A DNA stretch of 64,000 nucleotides from Aurantimonas sp. 22II-16-19i (GTDB lineage Bacteria > Pseudomonadota > Alphaproteobacteria > Rhizobiales > Rhizobiaceae), in contig NZ_AQQS01000020.1 of NCBI RefSeq assembly GCF_002088275.1, forward strand, positions 1 to 64,000, read 5' to 3'. The notes beneath the pieces are model-generated. The model saw only the letters and a program-made list of their open reading frames with translations, was not told the DNA's origin and made no database searches. The stretch's first letter is position 1; each line of letters starts with the position of its first letter. Below, one piece after another: positions 8,119 to 16,428 of the stretch. Made by a program: the position numbers and the translations under genes.

Positions 8119-8444
8119 TTGGCACCGCCTTCCGACGACGCCGACGCGGCCTGCATTGCGGCCAGGCGGCGAGAGGCCGCGTTGACCCAGTTGCGCAGCA
8201 GGCCGGCATCGCCGCCGGTGCAGGTGGTCGAGATTCCGGCCAGGGCCAGACGGTAACCGTCGCCCGAGCCGGAGCGATAAGCAGCGCCTTCCTCGGCGAC
8301 CAGATCGTCGATGATCTTGCGGTAGGCGCCCTGGTGGGCCCGCCAGCCTTCGTAATCGCTCATCGCCGGCACTGGGCCGACCTGTGCAAGCTCTTCGTCG
8401 ATGCGGCCCATCAGGCCGGCGACTTTGACCGTGTCGATCGCCAT
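8115..8444 (-). CDS. Small phage protein, unknown function
   Basis: This 109-residue, mostly helical protein (MAIDTVKVAGLMGRIDEELAQVG...) is in the early phage operon, 10 bases after the DUF3164 gene and overlapping the next by 4. No recognisable domain. Confidence 0.6.
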   Translation of the reverse strand: MAIDTVKVAGLMGRIDEELAQVGPVPAMSDYEGWRAHQGAYRKIIDDLVAEEGAAYRSGSGDGYRLALAGISTTCTGGDAGLLRNWVNAASRRLAAMQAASASSEGGAK

Positions 8445-8454
8445 CACCGCCCCC

Positions 8455-9138
8455 TCACGCGCTCGCCAGATCGATGGTGACGGCGCGCCAGGCGCCCTCC
8501 GGCGTGTCGCGCTCGTAAAAGCGGACATATTCCTTCGAGCCGACGGCCCGGGCGGCGTCGGCGATTGCCTGCATCGCTCGCTGCCAGCGCGCGTCCTCGA
8601 TGTCCCAGCGCCGCAGCCGGTAGAGCTCGGTCCGGTTCACCTGGCCGGCCTTGTCGGTGTTGAAGGCACGCAAGACGATCGCCTTCAGCTCCGGCCGGGC
8701 GTCGGCCGCCCATTCGTTCAGGCACTCGTCGATCAGCTTCTTCGCGGTCTGCAGCTGCGGCCCGAACTCGATCAGGTCGGCGACCTGGACCTGCACTTTC
8801 AGGAGGCCGTCATAGGAGAGGAACGTCACGTTCCCCTTCGCGCCGCCCTTCTGGGCGCCATACTCCTGGTCGAGCACGGCCTGGAAGTCGCCGATGTCGG
8901 CGAACGTGTGGGCCTTGAACCGGGCGATCTGCGCGGACAGCTCCTGCGCGTGGCCGAGGATCTTGCGGACCATCTCGTCCTCGATCCGGTCCTCGGGCTT
9001 GATCATCTCCTCGGGCGTGAACCGCCCCTTGGAATCAGGCCAGAGCACCTTGCCGGCTGCCTCAATCGCGCCGGCAGGGCGGACCTTCTCCGGCTCGGTG
9101 GTTCCAGTTTCAGGGCGAGTGGCTGCGGTCGCGCTCAT
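8455..9138 (-). CDS. DUF3164 phage protein
   Basis: This 227-residue protein contains the core WPDSKGRFTPEEMIKPEDRIEDE followed by a long helical region (about 55-110) and KGNVTFLSYDGLLKVQV, typical of DUF3164 in Mu-like phages. The family is carried in the early/semi-essential region after the transposition genes; its molecular function is not known. It starts at the ATG overlapping the DnaA-like gene end and lies in the same minus-strand transcription unit. Confidence 0.75.
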   Translation of the reverse strand: MSATAATRPETGTTEPEKVRPAGAIEAAGKVLWPDSKGRFTPEEMIKPEDRIEDEMVRKILGHAQELSAQIARFKAHTFADIGDFQAVLDQEYGAQKGGAKGNVTFLSYDGLLKVQVQVADLIEFGPQLQTAKKLIDECLNEWAADARPELKAIVLRAFNTDKAGQVNRTELYRLRRWDIEDARWQRAMQAIADAARAVGSKEYVRFYERDTPEGAWRAVTIDLASA

Positions 9139-9689
9139 GCTGCGATGTCCTTCTGTTCGACGGTGGTTTGAAGAGCCTTCAGCGCTCGATCGAGCTGCTG
9201 CTGGGCAAAGCGCTCGCGGCCGCTGTAGCGGTCGCTTTCGAACTGCCGGTAGGCGGTGAGGACAGCACTGACCGGCTCGCGCATGGTCAGTGAGTGGATC
9301 TGCGCGAGTTCCGCCAGCTGTGCGGCCAGCGCCTGGACGCACGCCTCCAGCGCCGCGACGCGGTCGACCAGCGGTGTTCGGACGGGAACTTCGGCGCATC
9401 TCAGGCGGGGCATGATCGCGGCACCCATCGCCTCGAGCTCGTCGCCATAGCCGACGACGTTGTCGATCCGGCGCTCGATCGAGTGGATGGCGTGGCACAC
9501 CGTCGAATCGTGACGGTTGATGCGGCGGCCGATCTCCACATTCGCTTCCAGTGTCAGCTTCCTGGCGAGATACATCGCCTCCTGGCGCGGCTTGGTCAGC
9601 GCCTTGGCTCCGCCACTGGCACGAAGGTCGTTGAGGGAGACGCCGCGCATTGCCGCGACCTCCTCCAGCACGATGTCGATGGCGTTCAC
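9135..9689 (-). CDS. DnaA domain IV-like DNA-binding protein of the prophage
   Basis: The N-terminal 75 residues carry the DnaA C-terminal signature: KPRQEAMYLARKLT followed by IGRRINRHDSTVCHAIHSIE, with the DST-x-x-HA motif that reads DnaA boxes. No AAA+ domain is present. The C-terminal half (about 105-185) is a separate helical region, partly coiled-coil (LVDRVAALEACVQALAAQLAEL). A standalone DnaA-box-binding domain in a transposable phage could interact with host replication or act as a regulator. Coupled to both neighbours by 4-base overlaps. Confidence 0.8.
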   Translation of the reverse strand: MNAIDIVLEEVAAMRGVSLNDLRASGGAKALTKPRQEAMYLARKLTLEANVEIGRRINRHDSTVCHAIHSIERRIDNVVGYGDELEAMGAAIMPRLRCAEVPVRTPLVDRVAALEACVQALAAQLAELAQIHSLTMREPVSAVLTAYRQFESDRYSGRERFAQQQLDRALKALQTTVEQKDIAA

Positions 9690-9937
9690 GACACCACCTC
9701 TTCGCGCTGAAGGTTCCCCGCGACGATCTCGACACGCGCGTGGACCAGAACGGCGATGGCGGCCTCGATCGACGCGGCGGCTTCCTCAGCCTTGATCGGG
9801 ACACTGACGGTGCCGATGATGCGCTTGCGAGTAAGGCGAACGATGCTCTCCGCCTCGAGGAGATGATCCACGCCGCGGCGCAGGATGGGCTTTCCCTGCG
9901 AAGGCATGATCGCGCCAGGGTTTGCTGGCTCGATCAT
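9686..9937 (-). CDS. Small phage protein, unknown function
   Basis: This 83-residue helical protein (MIEPANPGAIMPSQGKPILRR...) overlaps both neighbouring genes by 4 bases (ATGA junctions). A second in-frame ATG at 9907 is possible. No family recognised. Confidence 0.55.
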   Translation of the reverse strand: MIEPANPGAIMPSQGKPILRRGVDHLLEAESIVRLTRKRIIGTVSVPIKAEEAAASIEAAIAVLVHARVEIVAGNLQREEVVS

Positions 9938-10179
9938 CGGGCCGCTCCCGTCGCCGTGCTGGCGTAGCGCCGGGCGATCTCGGACATGGGGCGCGCGGCG
10001 GCGATACCGGCCCGGGTTCCCGTCTCCAGGTCGGCCGCGTCGATCTCGAAGCTCCGCAGGCGCTCGGCCAGGGCATCGACGGCGACGCCACCGAGGACGA
10101 CGCCGGCGCGGTCATATTCGCCGAAGAACGTCCGCAGCTCGCGAATGCGCGCCGACAGGCGCGCGGGCTTCTTATCCAT
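9934..10179 (-). CDS. Small phage protein, unknown function
   Basis: This 81-residue protein (MDKKPARLSARIRELRTFFGEYDR...) is basic at the N-terminus and helical. It is in the coupled early operon and overlaps the XRE-like gene by 8 bases. No family recognised. Confidence 0.55.
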   Translation of the reverse strand: MDKKPARLSARIRELRTFFGEYDRAGVVLGGVAVDALAERLRSFEIDAADLETGTRAGIAAARPMSEIARRYASTATGAAR

Positions 10180-10555
10180 GGTCGGTTCCTTTCGTGGGCT
10201 TGGCCGAATGCTTGGAATGCGGGCAGCCGGATCGGCAGGCCCGGTGGATCGCGACGCGGAGCGACGACGTCGCGGCGAAGGGCTTGGCCTGCCAGTCGAG
10301 GCAGACGTCCCGGCGCATCTCGTCGAGGACGGGGCAGATCACGGTCTGCCGCATCAGCGCGCCGCGCACCCGCTCCTCGATGTTGGAGATCACCCCGGGA
10401 TAGCTCTTCGACAGGACCTGGCTGACGGTCGAGCCGCCGACGCCGATCTTCTGGGCGGCGCCCTTCAGTCCCTGCGCGTCGGCGAGATCGGCAAGCTCCT
10501 CGACCCAGTCCGGCAGCGGCGTCCAGCGCTCGCGGGCCTTCGCAAGATGGCTCAC
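10172..10555 (-). CDS. Helix-turn-helix (XRE-like) phage protein with Cys-rich tail
   Basis: This 127-residue protein contains a helix-turn-helix at about residues 27-55 (QGLKGAAQKIGVGGSTVSQVLSKSYPG). The C-terminal part (VICPVLDEMRRDVCLDW ... RACRSGCPHSKH) has Cys and His residues that could form a metal site. Similar proteins are common early genes of Mu-like phages in alphaproteobacteria; function unknown. Overlaps the next upstream gene by 4 bases. Confidence 0.65.
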   Translation of the reverse strand: MSHLAKARERWTPLPDWVEELADLADAQGLKGAAQKIGVGGSTVSQVLSKSYPGVISNIEERVRGALMRQTVICPVLDEMRRDVCLDWQAKPFAATSSLRVAIHRACRSGCPHSKHSAKPTKGTDHG

Positions 10556-11178
10556 GGCCGGTCCTCCTCGGCTTCGAGAGGGCTTTGCGCCTCGCGGCGG
10601 TTCTGGTCGAAGACCACTTTGGTCTTCAGGATCAGCGGCGCGAGTGGGCCGGTGTTCATGTCCGGTTTCAGCTTCCAGAGGCCGTGCTTGACTTGGGCGA
10701 GGTAGCCCGCCGCGTTCAGCCGCTTCAGGAAGGCCTTCGCCGTCTCGACCGTGACCGTGACCTCATCCGTCGCGGCGCGCAGCGCGAGATCCTCGGCGGA
10801 GATGCCGAGGCGGCTTTCGGGGCCGCGCAAGACGTTCCACATGTGCTGCTGGCCGCGTCCCTGGACCGCTTGTGTCCCGTCGCGGTTGATCCGCGGCGTC
10901 GCCAAAGGTCTCTTCAGGAGCCGGTAGAGCGGCTGCGGCCGCTTCCTGCCGGCATATTCCCGACATTCGCCGGTCTCCTCGGCGATGCCTGCCTTGACCA
11001 GCCGCTTGACGTAATCCGCGACGGTCGAGCGATCGGTGCGGTTCGTCCGCAGCCAGATGTCATAGACCGTGAAGTCTTCGCCCCCAGCGGCGAGCGACTT
11101 CATCACGGACCAGAAGAAGGCGTGGCCGCGCAGCACCGGCTTGCCCGGCGCCGTCTGGAATTCGAGGATCGCGCTCAT
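10552..11178 (-). CDS. Winged-helix phage protein, unknown role
   Basis: This 208-residue protein has an N-terminal winged-helix-like segment (about 34-75: FTVYDIWLRTNRTDRSTVADYVKRLVKAGI) and a second similar segment near 125-165 (AATDEVTVTVETAKAFLKRLNAAGYL). It is placed directly after the transposition ATPase B gene and overlaps it by 4 bases. A DNA-binding role in early regulation is plausible but inferred. Confidence 0.6.
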   Translation of the reverse strand: MSAILEFQTAPGKPVLRGHAFFWSVMKSLAAGGEDFTVYDIWLRTNRTDRSTVADYVKRLVKAGIAEETGECREYAGRKRPQPLYRLLKRPLATPRINRDGTQAVQGRGQQHMWNVLRGPESRLGISAEDLALRAATDEVTVTVETAKAFLKRLNAAGYLAQVKHGLWKLKPDMNTGPLAPLILKTKVVFDQNRREAQSPLEAEEDRP

Positions 11179-11918
11179 TTCGCCGACCTCACCGGCACAT
11201 GTGCCGTGTCGATCGGGCCCTGGTAGGTTTCGACGTCGAGCGTATCGGTGCCTGACCGGCGGGCGAACTTGCGCACGTCGTTGAGCGTGTTCACCAGGCG
11301 CTGCGTCCGCCCCTTCGTCTTGTCGAGGAATTGCTGCAGGAGCCCGTCCGAGAGATCGAGCTTCGGGCAGAGAAGCCGCGCCAGCGTCTTGGCGTCGTCG
11401 AGGTCGCAGGGCACCGCCAGCACCCGTTCGAGGACGCGGTTGTCCACCTTCTCGATCAGCGCCAGCTTGCTCGGCAGCTTCTCCTCGCCGATCAGGATCA
11501 CCGGCACGCCGGCACTGTCGCCGAAATCGCGGGCGTATTCGACGAGGCCCTTGTCGAGGAGATAATCCGCTTCGTCGATGATCAGCGGCCGCATCGGGTC
11601 GCTGCCGAGGCGCTTGACGATCTCGAGATACATGTCGCCGCAGGTGCCGCGCGGGTTGTTCTCGCCGAGCTCGATCAGCAGCGACGTCAGGAAGATCTTC
11701 CGCGTCCAGCCGAACTTCACCTCGACATAGATTCCTTGCGTGTAGTTCTGGGCGTAGCGGGCGGCGAAGCTCTTGCCGTAGCCCGACGGGCCGCTGAACA
11801 CGGCAAGGCTCGAGGAGTGCTGATCGCGTGATCGCATGGCGTCGATCAGCACCATCATGTTAACGACGTTCTTCAGTGGTGCCGTCGATCGGTTGACGTT
11901 TGCTGTCTGCATGTCCAT
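11175..11918 (-). CDS. Mu B-like transposition AAA ATPase (target-DNA activator)
   Basis: This 247-residue AAA+ protein has Walker A GPSGYGKS at 43-50 and Walker B LIIDEAD at 112-118. In Mu, B binds target DNA, delivers it to transposase A and provides target immunity. The start at 11918 has a GGAG 7 bases upstream. The gene directly follows the transposase, as in Mu. It lacks the extra N-terminal HTH of Mu B, as is common in the shorter alphaproteobacterial versions. Confidence 0.88.
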   Translation of the reverse strand: MDMQTANVNRSTAPLKNVVNMMVLIDAMRSRDQHSSSLAVFSGPSGYGKSFAARYAQNYTQGIYVEVKFGWTRKIFLTSLLIELGENNPRGTCGDMYLEIVKRLGSDPMRPLIIDEADYLLDKGLVEYARDFGDSAGVPVILIGEEKLPSKLALIEKVDNRVLERVLAVPCDLDDAKTLARLLCPKLDLSDGLLQQFLDKTKGRTQRLVNTLNDVRKFARRSGTDTLDVETYQGPIDTAHVPVRSAK

Positions 11919-11942
11919 TCTGGTCTCCGCTCTTGATAATGG

Positions 11943-11969
11943 GCCCCGGTTCGCCGGGGCTCTTTTTTT
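11943..11969 (+). terminator. Rho-independent terminator oriented opposite to the phage operon
   Basis: A perfect 7-bp stem (GCCCCGG / CCGGGGC, 11943-11949 with 11954-11960) with loop TTCG is followed on the plus strand by T-C-T7. On the minus strand, the direction of A and B, there is no U tract. It therefore suits stopping rightward (antisense) transcription in the 77-base gap between transposase A and B, though the hairpin could also slow minus-strand transcripts. Confidence 0.7.
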
Positions 11970-11995
11970 GCCGCCTGTTCAGCGGCCGTCCCGGT

Positions 11996-14197
11996 TCAGA
12001 AGCTGAGGGCGCTCCCATGCTCGGCGCTCATCTTCTTCATCACCCGGTATTCGGGGTCGTCGCGGTATCCCATCAGCCAGCGCGCATCCTCGGCGGAGAT
12101 GTCCGAGCCGGCTTCCATGGCCGCCTCGATCGCGAGTGCGCGGCGCCAGCGGGTCTCGCGCGTCTCCAGCTGGACGACGGTCGCCGAGGGGCGTGAAGGC
12201 GCCTCGGCACCGAGATCGCGCTGGATCTGGTCGCGGATTTCGGCCGCGCGTCCTTCGAGCGGCTTCTCTGCCTTCGGCTTGCGCGTGCCGTGCTCGGCCG
12301 CCGCCAGTGCCGCGGCGATCTGCGGGGTCGTATGGGTGACCTCAGGCTTCGGCAGGGGGGTGACGTTCGACATGTCGCGGATCGCCACCTCCAGCGAGCG
12401 CTCGTGCAGGGCCGGCCCCTTGGCGATGTCCTTCGAGGCTTTCCGGATCGGCGCCGTCTGCTCGCGCAGATACTCAGCCTGCAGTTCCTTCTTCGCCTTC
12501 AACCGGGTCTTCATGTCGATGCCGGCGATCGCCCCGCAGATCGCTTCGTCGAGGAATCGTCCGTCGGCAGGATCGAAGAGCAGGATGCGGCCGACGTCGT
12601 TCGGGTCGCGGCGCACGAACACCTGCCGCCCGGGCAGTATGGTGCCGCTTTCTGCCTGGTAGAACTCGTCCTCGATCCGGACACCGAACTTGGTGACCTT
12701 GCGCAGCCCGTCCTTTCCGGCGACCGGGGAGAGCAGAATGTCGAGGATGCGAGGATCCTTGAGGCGGCGGACGGTGTGATGGCTCGTTGCGGCCACCTCG
12801 AACGGCGTCTTGCCGCCGAGCCCGGAATGCGGGCTGTGCTGATAGTCCGTTTCGGCCCACCGATCACAGATCGTCTGCAGCTCGGAGCCGGACAGCTTCA
12901 CGTCGAAGATCGCGGCATCGTCCTCCTGCCGCCGCTTGGCAAAGCTCTTGCGATTTTCGATGACTTTCCGGTCGGCGACCGAATGGCCGACATACCCGGG
13001 AAGGGTCGCAACGAGGCTGTGCTGGAAGGTCTTGATGACCCGCTCAACGAAGCCTTTCTGCTCGGGAGCGTAAGGGTCCGACGGGGTCAACGTAATATCG
13101 AGGGCTGCCAGGAGCCGTTGCGTCGCCACGGCCATGAAGTCGGAGCCGTTGTCGCACTTGATCTCTTCCGGCACGCCCCATGCAAGGATGGCGCGGCGGA
13201 TCAATAGCCCGACGGCCTCGGCCGTGGGCGTCCGCGAGATGTAGAAGAGCGCCCGTCGGGTCGCGATGTCGATGCAGGCATAGACCGTCTGCCGACCGTC
13301 GGTGCAGATCTGGTCGACCGGCGAAGCATCGATCTGCCACATCTGGTTCGGGTCGGTGACGTATGCGAGGGAGCTTGTTCCTGACATCTTCATCGTGGAC
13401 CGGAAGGCGTCGGGATTGGTGATCATCAGGAGTTCGGCCCGGTGCGCTTCCTTCTGCACCTTCAGGAAGTGCTGGAAGGTGCGGACGGGCGGCACCGCAA
13501 TGGCCTTTGAAACGCCCTTCGAAACGGCTTCGAGCGAGTCGCCGAACTGACCTCTGACCTGCTTTCGGACTTCCTTGGCCGAAAGGTGCGGCGCATGCGC
13601 GATCAGCCCGAGGATGAAGAGCTTCACCGCACCGTCGTTTGCCGTGTCGAGGACGCCCTTGCCCTTGCGGGCCGCGGCTCGATCGACGGCGAGCCGCTGA
13701 CCGCCTTTCTTCGCTTCCGCCTGCCAGCGCTCCAGCGAGCGCTGTGTCAGCTTCGGGACGAGCTCGACGATCCAGTCCTCGATGGCGAGCGAGCGGTTAT
13801 TGTATTTGCGCACGAACTGATCGTGCGCGCCGTAGTGGCCGAGCGTCAGGCCTTTGCGGAACGACTGGAAGTGCTTGACGATGGCAAGCCGGGCGTCGCG
13901 GCGGCGGGCGGCTCGCTCCGTGACCGCATCCGACCGGGACGCCTCGTCGTTCGCGGCAGGCGGCAGATCGACGAGACCGATCAGCAAGTGCCGACGCTTG
14001 TATTCGATCTGCGCCAGCGTCGGCAGGATGCGGCAATGGTACTCCATCCCGCCCCCGCGCCCTGATCGGGGTCGCGCAAAGGCCGGGTGGTCGTTCCAGA
14101 ATTCGCGTTCGGCGAGCTTCTGAATCGCACGTTCCGTCGAACCAATCTGCGGCAGGTTCTCCGCCGCAATCTCGCGGGCCGTCAGCCATTCCTTCAT
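11996..14197 (-). CDS. Mu A-like DDE transposase
   Basis: This 733-residue protein cuts and joins phage ends during replicative transposition. An N-terminal winged-helix DNA-binding domain begins MKEWLTAREIAAENLP. The RNase H-like catalytic core carries D290 (WQIDASP), D349 (KCDNGSDF) and E385 (QKGFVERV). A Mu-transposase C-terminal beta domain follows (about 490-560), with a basic tail. All catalytic residues are present. The start at 14197 overlaps the previous gene by 4 bases. It is separated from B by a 77-base gap holding a hairpin. Confidence 0.95.
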   Translation of the reverse strand: MKEWLTAREIAAENLPQIGSTERAIQKLAEREFWNDHPAFARPRSGRGGGMEYHCRILPTLAQIEYKRRHLLIGLVDLPPAANDEASRSDAVTERAARRRDARLAIVKHFQSFRKGLTLGHYGAHDQFVRKYNNRSLAIEDWIVELVPKLTQRSLERWQAEAKKGGQRLAVDRAAARKGKGVLDTANDGAVKLFILGLIAHAPHLSAKEVRKQVRGQFGDSLEAVSKGVSKAIAVPPVRTFQHFLKVQKEAHRAELLMITNPDAFRSTMKMSGTSSLAYVTDPNQMWQIDASPVDQICTDGRQTVYACIDIATRRALFYISRTPTAEAVGLLIRRAILAWGVPEEIKCDNGSDFMAVATQRLLAALDITLTPSDPYAPEQKGFVERVIKTFQHSLVATLPGYVGHSVADRKVIENRKSFAKRRQEDDAAIFDVKLSGSELQTICDRWAETDYQHSPHSGLGGKTPFEVAATSHHTVRRLKDPRILDILLSPVAGKDGLRKVTKFGVRIEDEFYQAESGTILPGRQVFVRRDPNDVGRILLFDPADGRFLDEAICGAIAGIDMKTRLKAKKELQAEYLREQTAPIRKASKDIAKGPALHERSLEVAIRDMSNVTPLPKPEVTHTTPQIAAALAAAEHGTRKPKAEKPLEGRAAEIRDQIQRDLGAEAPSRPSATVVQLETRETRWRRALAIEAAMEAGSDISAEDARWLMGYRDDPEYRVMKKMSAEHGSALSF

Positions 14198-14415
14198 GAC
14201 CGCGCCTCCCGCCGTGCTTCGACGAAGGCGCGGATGCCCGCCTCGTTGGGCTGCAGCCATTCGAGCGTGGCGAGGACCGCCTCCATCTCGTCGACGTGCC
14301 GGTCGGCCTCGACCTGGCGCATCTTCCGGGTCGCGACGAGGCGCGGATAGACCCTGCGCCGCTGGGTGATTTCGCGCCTCACGCAGGCGATCTGGCTGGC
14401 GAGCGAGAGCTTCAT
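14194..14415 (-). CDS. Small early phage protein, unknown function
   Basis: This 73-residue, highly charged helical protein (MKLSLASQIACVRREITQRRRVY...) is coupled by 4-base overlaps to the 14412..14876 gene upstream and the transposase downstream. The family is frequent ahead of transposase A in alphaproteobacterial Mu-like phages; no function is assigned. Confidence 0.65.
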   Translation of the reverse strand: MKLSLASQIACVRREITQRRRVYPRLVATRKMRQVEADRHVDEMEAVLATLEWLQPNEAGIRAFVEARREARS

Positions 14416-14876
14416 GTCCGCGCCCTCGCTTTGGCCTTGAGGGTCGCCATCCGGGCGTCGAGCAGCCGCTGGTGATCCTCGATCTGTTTCATCTCGATGA
14501 TCTCGACATACTTCTCCTCGACCACCGCGTAGCCGAACAGCGAGGGCACGAAGCCCAGCGCCTCGTAGCCCTTGGTCTCAGCGATGAGGGCGATGAAGGC
14601 GTCGAGCGGGATGCGGTTCTCCTCCGCCGATTCCGACGCCCACTTCTCGATCGAGGTTTCGGAGACCGGGCGGCCGAGCCTCGCGGTCAAAAGCTCCGCC
14701 AGATGCCGGCGCGTCATCCCGGATTCCTCGCGCGCGTCCTGCGTCGTCCGGCTGACGACCCGGGCGATCTGCGAGGCGAGCGAGCCCCGGCCGGTCACCT
14801 CCGGTCCGAACCCGACCGAGACGGGCTCGGGCGCGGCAAACAGGTCGCGTGTGTGGGTGTCGCGCCGGCGGCTCAT
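14412..14876 (-). CDS. Early phage protein with helix-turn-helix-like region, unknown function
   Basis: This 154-residue protein starts MSRRRDTHTRDLFAAPEPVSVG. Its middle (SGMTRRHLAELLTARLGRPVSETSIEKWAS) resembles an XRE-type helix-turn-helix. A helical C-terminal region follows (EIIEMKQIEDHQRLLDARM). Coupled by overlap to the ParB-like gene upstream and a small gene downstream. Likely DNA-binding; role unknown. Confidence 0.6.
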   Translation of the reverse strand: MSRRRDTHTRDLFAAPEPVSVGFGPEVTGRGSLASQIARVVSRTTQDAREESGMTRRHLAELLTARLGRPVSETSIEKWASESAEENRIPLDAFIALIAETKGYEALGFVPSLFGYAVVEEKYVEIIEMKQIEDHQRLLDARMATLKAKARART

Positions 14877-15739
14877 CAGGCGGCCCGCCCGCGCTTGGCC
14901 GCGCGCTTGGCGAGCCACGCATCGATGGCGTCGGCGTTCATCTCGAAAAACGCCTCCTTCTCGGGCGCCTGCAGGCGGACGAAGCGCTCGTAGATCCGCT
15001 GATGGGCCGCAACCGGCTTGACGGCAGGGGCGTGGTCGATGATTGCGATCGCGCCTGCGATCGTGTCAGTCTTCGGATCGTCGGCGAGGAGGACGTCCGC
15101 GATGGCCTTCTGGCGCCAGGTCGTTTCGTCCGCGAGAGCCAGCAGCTCCTTTTGGCTCGATGCGATCCGGTGAAAGGCAATCCGGGCGCGGACACCTTGG
15201 TCGATCTTCCGGGCCACCTTCAGGTGCCTGAAGAGCGTCTTTTCGCCCAGTTGGAGAGCCGCCTGAGCGGCGTCCGACCAATTCACTGTCATCGTGACAG
15301 TAAACTCCGCCAGAGCCTCGTCCGAACCGCCGTCGATGACCTCGAGCTTCGGCTTCGGGCCCCGCTTTGCCGCCCCGTGCGCCGCCTTGTACAGGTCGCA
15401 CCAGGCCGACACGGTGACCGCACGATCGAGCGCAGTCAGCTCGCCCTGCAGCATGTGCCCTTTGATCTCGGCGAGCCGAACGGCGGCATCGTCGGGAAGC
15501 GCCTCCTCCGGCTCGATGCGCGCCTCGATCTCGCTCCAGCCGAGCTGCAGCGCCGCCGCGATCCGGCGCGCGCCCTTCACCAGCTTGAAGCCGTTCCCGC
15601 GGGCGACGACGCGGATGGCGTCCGTCTGGCCGTCCCGGGCGAACTCCTCCGCCAGAACGCTCACCCATACGGGGTCGAGGGCGCGAAGCCGGCCTTCGGT
15701 CTCGATCGAGGCGAGGGAAATCATCGAATGCTTCGTCAT
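14876..15739 (-). CDS. ParB/Spo0J-like nuclease-domain protein of the prophage
   Basis: This 287-residue protein has an N-terminal ParB-like fold (ALDPVWVSVLAEEFARDGQTDAIRV and GFKLVKGARRIAAALQLGW, about residues 20-72). A helical DNA-binding-like middle region and a long C-terminal helical part follow. Such ParB-like proteins are standard early genes of Mu-like phages in this class and are thought to aid regulation or partition, not host chromosome segregation. The start at 15739 overlaps the end of the preceding gene by 4 bases. Confidence 0.75.
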   Translation of the reverse strand: MTKHSMISLASIETEGRLRALDPVWVSVLAEEFARDGQTDAIRVVARGNGFKLVKGARRIAAALQLGWSEIEARIEPEEALPDDAAVRLAEIKGHMLQGELTALDRAVTVSAWCDLYKAAHGAAKRGPKPKLEVIDGGSDEALAEFTVTMTVNWSDAAQAALQLGEKTLFRHLKVARKIDQGVRARIAFHRIASSQKELLALADETTWRQKAIADVLLADDPKTDTIAGAIAIIDHAPAVKPVAAHQRIYERFVRLQAPEKEAFFEMNADAIDAWLAKRAAKRGRAA

Positions 15740-15987
15740 GCGGTCAGTCTTTCTGGCGTGGTGAAGAGGTCGGGATCGGCTGCGCCGTCGCTGGCGATCG
15801 CCGCGGTGCGCAGGGTGAGTTTGGCGGTGGTGATCATCCGCTTGCGGGCCTGGAGCACCGTCGTTCGGACGTGACGGGCGGAGGCTCTGGGATCGACGGC
15901 GAGTTCCGGTGCGGCCATCTCCAGCACCGCCGCCGGATGGCGACGGGCGAAGGAGGCACAGGCGCTGAGGAACTCGCTCGCCGTCAT
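15736..15987 (-). CDS. Small early phage protein, unknown function
   Basis: This 83-residue basic helical protein (MTASEFLSACASFARRHPAAV...) has an Arg-rich middle (RASARHVRTTVLQARKRM). The ATG at 15987 is taken; the upstream in-frame extension lacks a clear ribosome site and approaches the divergent gene at 16141. It is coupled to the ParB-like gene by a 4-base overlap. Confidence 0.55.
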   Translation of the reverse strand: MTASEFLSACASFARRHPAAVLEMAAPELAVDPRASARHVRTTVLQARKRMITTAKLTLRTAAIASDGAADPDLFTTPERLTA

Positions 15988-16140
15988 GAATCGGGCGCCC
16001 GAAAAGCCGGACGGCCCGCCGAAGCGAAACCGGCCGCAGTTCTGGAGGAAACACGGGTAGCCCCGCCGCCCCACCACTTACGCAGGTGGCGCGTTTCCCT
16101 CATAGTCGACGCGCAAACAACCGAACTAAAGAGGGAAGAC

Positions 16141-16428
16141 GTGAAAAACGAAACTGAGCGTAAGGTGGCCTCGGAAGCGCGATTGCTGGCGATCGAGACT
16201 GCGATCCGCCTCATCATTGAACAAGTTGAGGCGTTGTCGGATGGAGAGCCGTTCCGGGAGAGGTCCAGACAGCGTGCCGATGAAGTCGCCGTTTGGGTGT
16301 CTGAGAGGGCTCGCGCTGACCTCCTCAATCCGGCGTCCGAAGAATTTTGTCTGCGGTTGCTGGAAGCGATGAGAATCCATCTGCGCGATTTGTTCGATGC
16401 CGAGAGATCAAGCACCGACGCACCCTGA
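16141..16428 (+). CDS. Opposite-strand small helical protein in early phage region
   Basis: A 95-residue plus-strand protein is read from GTG at 16141 with a GAGGGAA ribosome site; no ATG is available upstream of the helical core. The product (VKNETERKVASEARLLAIETAIRL...) is a highly charged helix-rich protein without a membrane segment. Base composition is noticeably lower in GC than the neighbours, and the gene faces the operon, overlapping the end of 16408..16707 by 21 bases. It resembles a cargo gene; no family recognised. Confidence 0.55.
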   Translation: MKNETERKVASEARLLAIETAIRLIIEQVEALSDGEPFRERSRQRADEVAVWVSERARADLLNPASEEFCLRLLEAMRIHLRDLFDAERSSTDAP

